From NCBI RefSeq assembly GCF_008087625.1, contig NZ_CP042997.1, positions 7,316,001-7,380,000 of the forward strand: a stretch of DNA of 64,000 bases. Reading direction: 5' to 3'. This document shows, piece by piece, positions 28,320-37,092 of the stretch; the stretch's first letter is position 1; each line of letters starts with the position of its first letter. The stretch is from Aquisphaera giovannonii. Lineage in GTDB: Bacteria; Planctomycetota; Planctomycetia; Isosphaerales; Isosphaeraceae. A program made the position numbers and the translations under genes. A model generated the notes under the pieces. It was given only the letters and a program-made list of their open reading frames with translations. It was not told the origin of the DNA and made no database searches.

Positions 28320-28929
28320 GCCGACGCCCGGGCGCTCCAGGGCTCCCCGCGGGTGCTGACCGTTGGCCGGTGAAGAACCCGAGGAAATTCTCGTGCGCGG
28401 GCGCGAATATCGAGGGTGATAGCGCTAGTCTCCTATAGGGAGCGTGGTAGGTCGATCGACCAGGGTCCCACCCGTGCGATCACTTGATCGCCATCTTTGG
28501 CGTTGCCAACTCCGATGCGAGTGGCGTCATCGTCGAATAGGCCACGGCGAAGCCGATTTTTTCTGGGGTTAACTCCTTGCAGCATCATAATAAGGGTTGA
28601 AAGTGACGCGACAATTGGCGAAACGGGTGAACCCACCGTCCATCGCGAATGGTTGGGCCATCGAGATGATCCGGCCGCCGAGATGAGGCATGCTGCGACT
28701 CCCTTACCCCGGGCGAGATGATCCGACTCCAGACCGGATTGCTTGATTGGAGACGATCCTGAGCTCGCCCGACGATCGGGATCCCGAATCGGTCCGCATC
28801 GAGGGAATGATTTCGGGGATCGAGCATTTTCCCGTTTCCGATCGAAGCGGCCGGCTCCTAGAATGAGCTACCTGGGGCGGCCTCTATCCTCTCGCATCCG
28901 TCGAGCCTCCAACACCTCCGAGACGACTC
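28320..28929. other. Large intergenic region without a convincing gene
   Basis: About 610 bp, the longest gene-free stretch. Base composition drops in 28400-28620 (for example a TTTTTTCTGGGGTTAA run and CATCATAATAAGGG), unlike coding DNA here. Small open frames exist on both strands (e.g. 28433-28636 minus) but their sequences match nothing I recognise. A poor promoter-like pair, TTTCCG (28835-28840) and TAGAAT (28859-28864) with an 18-nt spacer, lies about 65 bp before the next gene. It may hold regulatory sequence, a small RNA or a decayed gene. Confidence 0.4.
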
Positions 28930-30567
28930 ATGGACGCAGGTCCCCCCGCCCCCGAGCGGCCCCAGAAGTTTCGGCGCTGGCTGGACGACCTGGCGCGTCG
29001 GTACGACGACACGGAGACGGTGTACTCGGTCCCCTCCTGGGGGCTCAGCCTGATGCTCCACGCCCTGCTCCTGCTGATCCTGGCGCTGCTCATCCGCGCG
29101 GGGAACGGGACGTCGGAGAAGAAGGAGATCAAGGGGGCGATCGCGATCCCGGCGATCGGCGACCTGAGCTCGCTGGTGGAGGCGGATCGGGCCGGCGACC
29201 CATTCACGAAAGAGCAGACCGACGATCAGCCCTCCATCGGACTGGAGACGATCGAGCCGATCGCCCGGTTCGCCCAGCCCGAGATCCCTAACCTGGAACG
29301 CTTCGCGCCGGACCTCTCCGGGCCGAACGGCGATCCGAAGGGGGGAGTCAAGATCCTCAACGAGGCCTCCGGCGCCGGCACTCTGAGGGGCGGTGCCCAG
29401 TTCCCGTCGCTCTCGGCGGACATCTCGGCCCCGTTCTCGGGGCGCCAGGGGCTCGACCGCGCCCAGCTCGTCCGTCGCGAGGGGGGCACCGTCCACTCCG
29501 AGAAGGCCGTGGAGGAGGGGCTGGAGTGGCTCGTCCGGCACCAGGCGGCCGACGGCTCGTGGTCGCTCAATTTCCAGGACCACTGCGGGGCCGACCCCTG
29601 CCCCGCCGAGCGGACCATGGAATCCCAGACCGCCGCGACGGGCCTGGCCCTGCTGCCGCTGCTCGGGGCCGGCTACATCCACAACGTGAAGTGCCGTCAC
29701 CAGGACTCCGTCCGGCGGGGCATCGAGTGGCTGATCCACAACCAGCAGCCCAATGGCGACCTCTTCACCGGCCCGCCGGGCATCGCCTACATGTACAGCC
29801 ACGCCATCGGCGCCATGGCCCTGTGCGAGGCCTACGGCCTGTCCCGTGACTCCAACCTGAAGGAGCCGGCCCGGCACGCCCTGGAGTTCATCATCGAGTC
29901 GCAGAACTCTCAGACCGGCGGCTGGCGATACGCCCCCGGCCAGGCCGGAGACACCTCGGTCTTCGGCTGGCAGATCTTCGCCCTGCGGAGCGGGCATCTC
30001 GCCGGCCTGACCGTACCCAAGTCCACCCTCAAGGGGTGCTCCGACTGGCTCAACGCGGCGGCGACCGATTCCAAGAAGGTGCTCTACGCCTACCAGCCCG
30101 GGCACGAGGTCTCGCCCATCATGACGGCCGAGGCCCTGGTGGCTCGCCAGCTCCTCGGCTGGCCGCGGAACCACCCGTCCCTCGTGAAAGGGGCCGGCCG
30201 GATCGCCGCCCACCTCGAGAGCAACAAGGACCGCAACATCTACTACTGGTACTACGCGACCCAGCTCCTCCACAACATGAAGAACAAGGACTGGGAGAAG
30301 TGGAACCCCGAGGTCCGCGAGGGCCTCATCGGGGCGCAGGTGAAGGACGATTCCTGCGCGAACGGGAGCTGGGATCCGTTCCAGCCGAACCAGGATCGCT
30401 GGGGTGTGGTCGCCGGCCGGCTCTTCCAGACCTCGCTGTCGATCCTCACGCTCGAGGTCTACTACCGCTACCTGCCGCTCTACCGGACCTCGGACACCGA
30501 CGGCCTGGAGGCCAACGCGGCGCCGCCCGAGGCCCGGAAGAAGCCCCAGGCGGGTCGCCAGCCCTGA
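28930..30567 (+). CDS. Membrane-anchored prenyltransferase/squalene-oxidase repeat protein
   Basis: A 545-residue protein with one membrane segment at about residues 38-57 (LSLMLHALLLLILALLIRAG) after a cytoplasmic N-terminus, a ~100-residue linker, then an alpha/alpha-toroid-type repeat region of the terpene cyclase/prenyltransferase superfamily. Repeat elements are visible as VEEGLEWLVRHQAADGSWSL, RRGIEWLIHNQQPNGDLF and EFIIESQNSQTGGWRY. The DxDD catalytic motif of squalene-hopene cyclases is not seen, so it is probably not a hopanoid cyclase; such anchored repeat proteins are common in planctomycetes with unknown roles. It converges on the next gene with a 15-bp gap. Confidence 0.78.
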   Translation: MDAGPPAPERPQKFRRWLDDLARRYDDTETVYSVPSWGLSLMLHALLLLILALLIRAGNGTSEKKEIKGAIAIPAIGDLSSLVEADRAGDPFTKEQTDDQPSIGLETIEPIARFAQPEIPNLERFAPDLSGPNGDPKGGVKILNEASGAGTLRGGAQFPSLSADISAPFSGRQGLDRAQLVRREGGTVHSEKAVEEGLEWLVRHQAADGSWSLNFQDHCGADPCPAERTMESQTAATGLALLPLLGAGYIHNVKCRHQDSVRRGIEWLIHNQQPNGDLFTGPPGIAYMYSHAIGAMALCEAYGLSRDSNLKEPARHALEFIIESQNSQTGGWRYAPGQAGDTSVFGWQIFALRSGHLAGLTVPKSTLKGCSDWLNAAATDSKKVLYAYQPGHEVSPIMTAEALVARQLLGWPRNHPSLVKGAGRIAAHLESNKDRNIYYWYYATQLLHNMKNKDWEKWNPEVREGLIGAQVKDDSCANGSWDPFQPNQDRWGVVAGRLFQTSLSILTLEVYYRYLPLYRTSDTDGLEANAAPPEARKKPQAGRQP

Positions 30568-30582
30568 GTCGTTGCGACGGCC

Positions 30583-31440
30583 TCAGCGGTTGTTGTTGCC
30601 GTTCGCGTTGGCGTTGGCGTCGGGCCTCGCGTTGGGATTCGCCCGGAACTGGCGGTAAGTCATCTGCTTGTAGACGACGAGTTGGGACACGATCAGCCCC
30701 CTCGGCGTGATCTGAAGGGGCATCAGGAACGCGGTGTCCCCCTTCTTCGTCAGGTTCGTCGTGCCCCTGGTGATCTGCGTGATGGTCATCTGCCCGCTGG
30801 CGTCGGGCACGATGGTCGCCCAGTTGTTGCCCGGCAGGCCGACCCTCACCAGGGGCCCCTGCTGGAGGCCCTCGACGCTCCCCACGACGTGGAGCTTGGA
30901 CGGGATGCCGTTGGTGTTGGCCGGAACCGGGTAGGCCCAGCCGTAGAGCATGTTCTGGCCGGCGTAGTCCCAGGCGTTCATGTACCGGTTGAAGCCCGGG
31001 TCCAGGGTCGTCACGACCATGTTGTTCGGGAGCAAGCTGTTGTAGGTGGGCGACACGAGGTCCCGGTCATCCCCCTCGAAGACATCGACGTGCTCGGTCC
31101 GGACGACGTTGGATCCGGCGTCCTGCCCCACGGCCTCGATGACCGACTGCTGGTTCAGGTCGTCGAAGCGATAGGGCCAGCGGATGAGGAACTCCCGCAT
31201 GTCATCGACGGCGATCGGGAATTGCTGGCCGCTGTGGTTCTGGACCACGATCCAGCGCGAGGTGACGTTGATGATCTCGCCCCAGGCGCCCTCGGGCGGC
31301 AGGTCCGGCAGTCCCCTCGGCCGCCCGACCACCGAGTCGAACGCGAGGTCCCGGTTCTGGGCCCTCGCCGGGGACACCGCCCCGAAGCCGGCCGCGAGCA
31401 CCGCCGCCAACAGCCCGATCTTAGCCCGTCGAGACCACAT
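30583..31440 (-). CDS. Exported protein of unknown function with Asn-rich tail
   Basis: A 285-residue protein. The ATG at 31440 is preferred over the open frame up to 31599: it starts a signal peptide (MWSRRAKIGLLAAVLAAGFG, cleavage likely after SPARA) and has GGAG 8 nt upstream. The mature part begins QNRDLAFDSVVGRPRG and contains a beta-rich region (VTSRWIVVQNHSGQQFPIAV); it ends with a low-complexity Asn/Ala tail (DANANANGNNNR). I recognise no named domain. Its start lies within the last codons of the upstream PEP-CTERM gene (20-nt overlap), suggesting co-transcription. Confidence 0.65.
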   Translation of the reverse strand: MWSRRAKIGLLAAVLAAGFGAVSPARAQNRDLAFDSVVGRPRGLPDLPPEGAWGEIINVTSRWIVVQNHSGQQFPIAVDDMREFLIRWPYRFDDLNQQSVIEAVGQDAGSNVVRTEHVDVFEGDDRDLVSPTYNSLLPNNMVVTTLDPGFNRYMNAWDYAGQNMLYGWAYPVPANTNGIPSKLHVVGSVEGLQQGPLVRVGLPGNNWATIVPDASGQMTITQITRGTTNLTKKGDTAFLMPLQITPRGLIVSQLVVYKQMTYRQFRANPNARPDANANANGNNNR

Positions 31441-32311
31441 GACCGTGACTCCGAGGGTGCCCAACGAATGACTCCGCGCGCGCCGCGACCCAGTCTCCAG
31501 GATAGGCGTTACGGGCCCGGCGGGCAACGCCAGCGGACGCGACTTTCCGGGGCGGGACCGTCGAGGGGAGCTTCCCACCCGCCCGCATCCTTCGAGCATT
31601 CAGGGCCGCCCCGCAGAGGACCAGGATGCACAGGACGAGGGACGTCGGCTCGGGCACCGGGCTAGGCAGGCCCAGGCCGTTTGGCGTCAAGAGATAGACA
31701 TGCCCGTCCTCTCCCCGAGCCAGGATGCGGTCCAGGTCGTCGATCTGGATAGCCGACGTCAGCCTCGTCCCGAGCCCTTGGGGGATGTAATTGTTCAGGT
31801 TGTTGTAGTAGAGGGCGCCGACCCCGGACTCCATGCCCGGCAGGCCACTGGCCATCGCATACGTGGCCGGAGCTCCCCAGTCCGTCGAAGCGGCATAACC
31901 CACATAGTGGCCGCTCGCATTCAGATCCGTTGGCCTGCCATTCCAGCCGTTGGAGACGGTCTCGGTCTTCCCATCCGTCGTCGAATTGGTGACCGGATAC
32001 GTCCCCGAGAAGGTGTTATTGGATTGATACCCAGCCCGGTGTGCCCCGTTCTGCATGGTCCAGATCGTCTCACCGGCGTGGGGACTGAAGGAGACGTGCT
32101 CGTCGAGAGCCGTGACCGGCGATTTCTCGAATGCATAGGTCTGCCCGCCGTCGCCGCTGATCACTCCGTGAACCAGACCGGCCGAGTCCGCCTGGAGACG
32201 ATACCCGGTTCCCAGGTCGGTCACACGGAACGCCATCGCGATCGGGATCGGCGAAGCCCCAAGCGGACTGCCGCTGATCGCGATCAATGCCAGAAGTAGA
32301 GCAACCCGCAT
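31421..32311 (-). CDS. PEP-CTERM sorting-domain exported protein with HAF-like repeats
   Basis: A 296-residue protein with a signal peptide (MRVALLLALIAISGSPLGAS) and AAGGA 8 nt before the ATG. The body shows loose repeats of the kind NxxGxxxGxxxxxGxxxxF (for example LVHGVISGDGGQTYAFEKS and LNASGHYVGYAASTDWG), like HAF-type extracellular repeats. A PEP-CTERM signal is clear: PEPTSLVLCILVLCGAALNA followed by RRMRAGG; family members are exported and sorted by exosortase/archaeosortase-type enzymes. Oddly, the frame continues about 50 residues beyond the arginine cluster, where these proteins normally end, and runs into the start of the next gene. No exosortase gene is in the window. Confidence 0.75.
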   Translation of the reverse strand: MRVALLLALIAISGSPLGASPIPIAMAFRVTDLGTGYRLQADSAGLVHGVISGDGGQTYAFEKSPVTALDEHVSFSPHAGETIWTMQNGAHRAGYQSNNTFSGTYPVTNSTTDGKTETVSNGWNGRPTDLNASGHYVGYAASTDWGAPATYAMASGLPGMESGVGALYYNNLNNYIPQGLGTRLTSAIQIDDLDRILARGEDGHVYLLTPNGLGLPSPVPEPTSLVLCILVLCGAALNARRMRAGGKLPSTVPPRKVASAGVARRARNAYPGDWVAARAESFVGHPRSHGHVVSTG

Positions 32312-32616
32312 ACTTGCGTCCTTGCTTGGCGGAACTCACTTTCCCCTGAGTGTTTTCCGACAATAGCCCGGAACCGTCAAGTCGTGAGTGATTCGGACGA
32401 TTCTGGGACCAACCGCGATGCCGACGCGATGCGATGTCCGCCGCCCTCGTCAAGCCGGAAAAGCATGGGAGCCACCCCGTAAGCTTGGCCGTTCGGCGAC
32501 GAATCGCTAGGCTAAAGTCCGACGCCGGACTCGCGTGTGGTGCGGGCCGGTGTCAGGGTCGGCGGATCCTCGACGGCCCAGCCACGTACACGCCCAGACC
32601 GACGACGGACTCGACC

Positions 32617-34050
32617 ATGGCCGACCAGAACCCCTCTCCCCGCCCCGATCACGCCCACGGCTCCAAGCCCTCGTCCCCGATTCGCCCGGGCCCACCGCCG
32701 GACGCCGAGGAGAGCCTGCTCGACGAGGTCCTCGACAAGGCGATGGGGGAGGTCGCGGGGGCCGGCCCACGCCAGGAGGTCTCCCTCAAGCGGCAGTGGG
32801 ACGACCAGCTCGAGGCCGAGCTCGAGGCGGCCCTCGCGGGCTTCGACCCCAAGTCCATCGACCCGAGGCGGGAGCGGCCCAAGCGCGCCGAGAAGCCCGC
32901 GGACGATAAGTCGAAGCCGGGCGAGCGCGACCGCTCCCATTCCCACGATGCCCGGAAGGCCGTCCGCACGGGGAGAGTCATCGGCGCGCGGGGCAAGAGC
33001 CTGTTCATCGACCTCGGCGGCAAGAGCGAGGGGGTGATCCCGATCGGCAGCTTCGAGGGCGAAATCCCGGTCCCCGGCTCGACGATCGAGGTCGTCTTCG
33101 ACCACTACGACCCGTCCGAAGGGATACAGCACCTCCGCCTCAAGGGCTCCGCCATCGAGGCCAACTGGGACAACCTCCGCGAGGGCGTCGTCGTCGAGGG
33201 CCGCGGGACGAAGGCCGTCAAGGGCGGCCTCGAGGTCGACGTCGACGGCATCCGCGCCTTCATGCCGATCAGCCAGATCGACCTGAATCGCGTCGAGAGC
33301 GCCGCCGACTACGTCAACCAGAAGCTCAAGGCGATCGTCACGGAGGTCAACTCCCGCGAGAAGAACCTCGTCATCTCCCGCCGCGAACTCCTCGAGCAGG
33401 AACGGGCCGAGCTCCGCGAGAAGACCTGGGCCACGCTCGAGGTGAATCAGACGCGGGAGGGCGTCGTCCGCTCGGTCAAGGACTTCGGCGCGTTCGTGGA
33501 CATCGGCGGCGTGGACGGCCTGCTGCCGATCGGCGAGATGAGCTGGTCCCGCGTCCAGAAGGTCGAGGACCTAATCAAGACCGGCGACAAGGTCACGGTG
33601 AAGGTGCTGAAGATCGACCCCGTCACCCGCAAGCTGACCCTGGGCCTCAAGCAGCTCATGCCGAGCCCCTGGGAGGGCGTGGAGCAGAAGTACCCGCGCG
33701 GCCTCATGGTGAACGGCAAGGTCACCAAGCTGATGGAGTTCGGCGCCTTCGTCGAGCTGGAGCCAGGCGTCGAGGGCCTGATCCACGTCACCGAGCTATC
33801 CCCGACCCGCGTCCGGAAGATCTCCGACATCGTCAAGCCGGAGCAGGAGGTCGAGGTGCGGATCCTCAAGGTCGAGCCGGACCTGAAGCGGATCTCGTTG
33901 TCCCTCCTCCCGGCCAAGGGCAAGGACGCCCCGAAGGCCGACGAGCCCGAGGAAGAGGACGAGCCCGAGACCCCGCCAATCCCCAAGCCCGAGCGCAAGG
34001 TGCCCCTCAAGGGCGGCCTCGGCGACAAGGACCGCGGCCTCTTCGGCTGA
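32617..34050 (+). CDS. S1 RNA-binding domain protein (ribosomal protein S1-like, four S1 repeats)
   Basis: A 477-residue protein with four S1 OB-fold repeats at about residues 117-185, 196-265, 281-350 and 365-435. The third and fourth are the best (TREGVVRSVKDFGAFVDIGG; NGKVTKLMEFGAFVELEPGV). The N-terminal ~110 residues are charged and disordered-looking, and the C-terminus is Asp/Glu/Pro/Lys-rich. It may be the ribosomal protein S1 itself (typically 4-6 repeats) or an additional S1-domain RNA-binding protein; the divergent first repeat argues for caution. The ATG at 32617 is chosen at the start of the hydrophilic lead; the frame is open from 32434. No strong ribosome site, which is common for S1 genes. 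Confidence 0.82.
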   Translation: MADQNPSPRPDHAHGSKPSSPIRPGPPPDAEESLLDEVLDKAMGEVAGAGPRQEVSLKRQWDDQLEAELEAALAGFDPKSIDPRRERPKRAEKPADDKSKPGERDRSHSHDARKAVRTGRVIGARGKSLFIDLGGKSEGVIPIGSFEGEIPVPGSTIEVVFDHYDPSEGIQHLRLKGSAIEANWDNLREGVVVEGRGTKAVKGGLEVDVDGIRAFMPISQIDLNRVESAADYVNQKLKAIVTEVNSREKNLVISRRELLEQERAELREKTWATLEVNQTREGVVRSVKDFGAFVDIGGVDGLLPIGEMSWSRVQKVEDLIKTGDKVTVKVLKIDPVTRKLTLGLKQLMPSPWEGVEQKYPRGLMVNGKVTKLMEFGAFVELEPGVEGLIHVTELSPTRVRKISDIVKPEQEVEVRILKVEPDLKRISLSLLPAKGKDAPKADEPEEEDEPETPPIPKPERKVPLKGGLGDKDRGLFG

Positions 34051-34056
34051 GAGGCA

Positions 34057-34215
34057 AGCCACAGACACACGGAAATTTAGCCACAGATGAACACGGATTC
34101 ACACAGATAAGAAATGCAAGAAACGGCGGGCATGGCCGGACCATCGCGACGGCCCCGATAGCCCACCCCGTTCCTCTCGTGTATTATCCGTGTTCATCCG
34201 TGTGCGTCTGTGGCT
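34057..34215. repeat. Imperfect inverted repeat, dispersed-repeat-like (CCACAGATGAACACGGAT type)
   Basis: The left arm (34057-34110) contains AGCCACAGAC, ACACGG and ATGAACACGGAT; the right arm (34184-34215) is the reverse complement of AGCCACAGACGCACACGGATGAACACGGATAA. Pairing is near perfect apart from two insertions in the left arm (14 and 8 nt). The left arm itself holds a partial direct duplication (AGCCACAGA twice). It lies between convergent genes, 6 bp after the S1 gene stop, and the right arm runs into the M16 peptidase gene. The motif resembles a non-coding repeat I know from many bacterial genomes, a recollection that needs a genome search. Confidence 0.75.
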
Positions 34216-37018
34216 CATCCCGTATTGGCGAGCCGTCGTGGGTGATGGGCCGGATGTTGCGGAAGCCCGCATTGCGGAGCTGGGGCTCGACGGCCTTGCG
34301 GTCCCCGACGACCAGGATGTAGCGGCCGGATGGGGCGACGACCTCGGCCATGGCCCTCTGCACCTCCTCGGCGGAGACGCGTTCGAGGCGGGGCAGGAAG
34401 CTCTCGAGCTCGTCGGCGGGAAGGCCGAAGCGGGCCAGCTCGGCGAGCTCGGCGGCGATGCCTGAGGGGGACTCGAACGCCTCCGGAAAGCTCCGGGCCT
34501 CCGCCCAGCGCGCGGTGGCGACCTCCTCCTCGGTGATCGGACGGCCCCCGCCGATGCCGTCCAGTTCCTTGACGATCTCCGCGAGCGCGGCGCCCGTGAC
34601 GTCGGCGCGGACCGACGTGGCGACGCCCCAGACGCTCCGGCCGCGGCGGAAGTCGAAGGTGGACCCGGCGCCGTAGGTGTAGCCGTGGTCCTCGCGGAGG
34701 TTCTTGTTCAGGCGGCTCAGGAAGTCCCCGCCGGTCAGGTGATTGCCGACGAGCGTGGCCATGTACCGCGGGTCGCGGCGGTCGGCCCAGTGCCGGCCCA
34801 GGCGGATCACGCTCTGCACGGCGTCCGGCTTGTCCACCAGGTAGACGACGCCGGGCTCCGGCCTCGCCGACTCGGCCGGCCTCGGGCGGGCCCCGGGGTT
34901 CGACCCCCGCCACCCGCCCAGCGCGCGTTCCAGGGCCTTAATCAGGGCGTCCGGATCGACGTCTCCCGCCACGACGAGCACGGCGTCCTTCGGGCCAAAG
35001 TGGGCGGCGTGGAAGGCGCGGACGTCCTCCAGGGCGAGGGCCCTCACGGTGGCGGGGAAGCCGTCGGACGGGTTGCCGTAGGGGTGAGACCGGCCGAACA
35101 TGATCGCGGGGAGGGCCCTGCGGGCCATCCAGTTGACCTGAGTCGGCCCCTGGAGCAGGTCGGCGAGCTGCTGCGCCTGCTCGCGGTCGAAGTCCTTCGG
35201 GTCGAAGCGCGGCCGGGTGACCATCTCGGCGAAGAGGTCCAGCGTCGGCCGGAAGTTGCGGGCGAGAACGGCCACGCTGAGGGACGTCTCGTCGGCCCCG
35301 GAGCCGACCCGCACGGAGGCGCCCAGGAGCTCGTAGGCCTCGGAGAGCTCGGTGGCCGTCCGTCCGGCCGTCCCCTGGTCGAGGAGCCGGGCCATGAGAT
35401 GGGCGACGCCCGACTTCCCGGCCGGGTCGTCCCCGGTGCCGGCCGGGACGAACAGCGAGAGTCGCACGAGGGGGAGCGTCTTCCACGGGGCGATGTACAC
35501 CCTTACGCCGTTGCTGAGCGAGGCCTGAACATATTTCGGGGCCAGGAACGGGAGCGGCTCGGACGGGCCGGGCAGCTTCGTCCAGTCCGGCCCGGGCGCG
35601 GGCTTCCGGGCCGCGGCGGGGGCGGCGTCCCCAGCGACGTGCGGGGCGGGGTCGGGGCCGACGGGCTCGACGGTGGTCTTGGGCTCGCCGGGGCGGGCGG
35701 GACGCACGAGGATGCGGACCTTCTCGTCGACCAGGTACTTCCGGGCGACCCTGCGGACGTCCTCCGGGGTGACCCGGAAGATCCTCGCGAGCTCGACGCG
35801 GTAATGCTCCGGGTCGCCCTTGCTGGCGTAGCCGGTGGCGAGGGCGACGGCCCGGCCGTGGGCCGTCGTCAGGCCCGCATACGTGCCGGTCTCGGCCCCC
35901 GCCTTGAGGCGCTCGACCTCCTGCGGCGACGGCGCCTCGGCCTTGAGGCGCCCGATCTCCTTGCGGAAGACGGCCTCGATGTCCTCGATCGACTTGCCCT
36001 CGGCCGCGGTGGCCTCCAGGGTGAAATACCCGGCGATCTCCTTGGGCGAGTCGTCCGAGTCCACGTCCTTCGCAAGGCGCAGGTCGCGGACGAGCGCCTT
36101 GTACAGCCGCGAGGTCTCGCCGGAGGCCAGGATGCCCGCGAGCAGGCCGAGCGGCGCGGAGTCGGGATGGTCCTCGTCCACCGTCGGCCAGGCCCAGTGG
36201 ATCCTGGGGAGCTCTACCTCGTCGGCCAGCTCGACCGACGCCGGCCTCGGCGTGGCGAGCCGACGCGACGGTGCGGCGGGCCTGGGGCCCGGCGAGAGCG
36301 GCCCGAAGTACGCCCCGATCAGGGCCTTCGCCCGCGAGGGGTCGAAGTCGCCGGCGAGGCAGAGCGTGGCGTTGGCCGGGTGGTAGAACTCGGCGAAGAA
36401 CGAGCGGAGGTCGGCGAGCGACGCTCTGTCCAGGTCCCTCATCGAGCCGATCACCGACCAGGAATAGGGATGCCCCTTGGGGAAGACGCCCTGGAGGATC
36501 GCCTCCTCGACCTGGCCGTACGGGACGTTGTCCACCCCCTGCCGCCGCTCGTTCTTCACGACCTCGCGCTCGGTGTCGAACTTCGCCTGGTCGAGGGCCT
36601 CGGGCAGGAAGGCCAGGCGCTCGGCCTCGAGGTAGAGGGCCCGCTCGAGGAACTCGCTGGAGACGGTCTCGTGATAGACAGTCAGGTCCTCGGTCGTGAA
36701 GGCGTTCGACTGTGCGCCGGTCTCCTGGAGCGGGATGTCATAGTTCGGCACGTTCCTCGTGCCCCGGAACATCATATGCTCGAAGAAGTGCGCGAAGCCC
36801 GTCCGCCCGGCCCGCTCGTTCCGCGCGCCCACGTGGTAGGCGACCGCGACGACCACGCGGGGGACGCTCGCGTCCCTGTGGAGGACGACCTTCAGCCCGT
36901 TGGGCAGCTCGTACGCCTCGACAGGCAGCCTGGGGCCCATTCGATCCGTCTCCGCCGCCCTTGCGGGCGATGTCAGGATGGCGATGATCACGGCGAGGAC
37001 GCGGACGGCGACTCTCAT
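34184..37018 (-). CDS. Exported M16-family zinc metallopeptidase, two M16 halves
   Basis: A 944-residue pitrilysin-family protease. The ATG at 37018 gives a signal peptide (MRVAVRVLAVIIAILTSPARA) and has GAGGAAG 9 nt upstream; the longer frame from 37096 has neither. The zinc motif HFFEH is at residues 77-81, with a third ligand expected in REVVKNERRQ. A Pro/Ala linker separates it from the second, inactive half (YVQASLSNGVRVYIAPWKTL onward), which keeps the HGYTYGAGSTF substrate-binding region. It is thus an envelope relative of the peptidase at 25646. The last ~10 codons and the stop come from the right arm of the repeat at 34057-34215 (EPQTHTDEHG), so the natural C-terminus has probably been altered. 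Confidence 0.9.
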   Translation of the reverse strand: MRVAVRVLAVIIAILTSPARAAETDRMGPRLPVEAYELPNGLKVVLHRDASVPRVVVAVAYHVGARNERAGRTGFAHFFEHMMFRGTRNVPNYDIPLQETGAQSNAFTTEDLTVYHETVSSEFLERALYLEAERLAFLPEALDQAKFDTEREVVKNERRQGVDNVPYGQVEEAILQGVFPKGHPYSWSVIGSMRDLDRASLADLRSFFAEFYHPANATLCLAGDFDPSRAKALIGAYFGPLSPGPRPAAPSRRLATPRPASVELADEVELPRIHWAWPTVDEDHPDSAPLGLLAGILASGETSRLYKALVRDLRLAKDVDSDDSPKEIAGYFTLEATAAEGKSIEDIEAVFRKEIGRLKAEAPSPQEVERLKAGAETGTYAGLTTAHGRAVALATGYASKGDPEHYRVELARIFRVTPEDVRRVARKYLVDEKVRILVRPARPGEPKTTVEPVGPDPAPHVAGDAAPAAARKPAPGPDWTKLPGPSEPLPFLAPKYVQASLSNGVRVYIAPWKTLPLVRLSLFVPAGTGDDPAGKSGVAHLMARLLDQGTAGRTATELSEAYELLGASVRVGSGADETSLSVAVLARNFRPTLDLFAEMVTRPRFDPKDFDREQAQQLADLLQGPTQVNWMARRALPAIMFGRSHPYGNPSDGFPATVRALALEDVRAFHAAHFGPKDAVLVVAGDVDPDALIKALERALGGWRGSNPGARPRPAESARPEPGVVYLVDKPDAVQSVIRLGRHWADRRDPRYMATLVGNHLTGGDFLSRLNKNLREDHGYTYGAGSTFDFRRGRSVWGVATSVRADVTGAALAEIVKELDGIGGGRPITEEEVATARWAEARSFPEAFESPSGIAAELAELARFGLPADELESFLPRLERVSAEEVQRAMAEVVAPSGRYILVVGDRKAVEPQLRNAGFRNIRPITHDGSPIRDEPQTHTDEHG

Positions 37019-37092
37019 CAATCTGGCTTCCTCGATTCGGGCGGGGACGAGACCCGGGGGGCGTGGGCATCCGGGCCGCCGGCCCCGACGCC

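Noticed and set aside
28433-28636. A 67-residue minus-strand frame in the long intergenic region
   Set aside because: Part of it (IGVGNAKDGDQVIARVGPW) reads plausibly, but there is no ribosome site or known family and the N-terminal half looks random.
28930-30567. Squalene-hopene cyclase
   Set aside because: The repeats fit the superfamily but the DxDD catalytic motif is not visible and a membrane anchor is fused at the N-terminus.
34057-34215. Insertion sequence
   Set aside because: The element is too short to encode a transposase and only arms of an inverted repeat are seen, so it is listed as a repeat.
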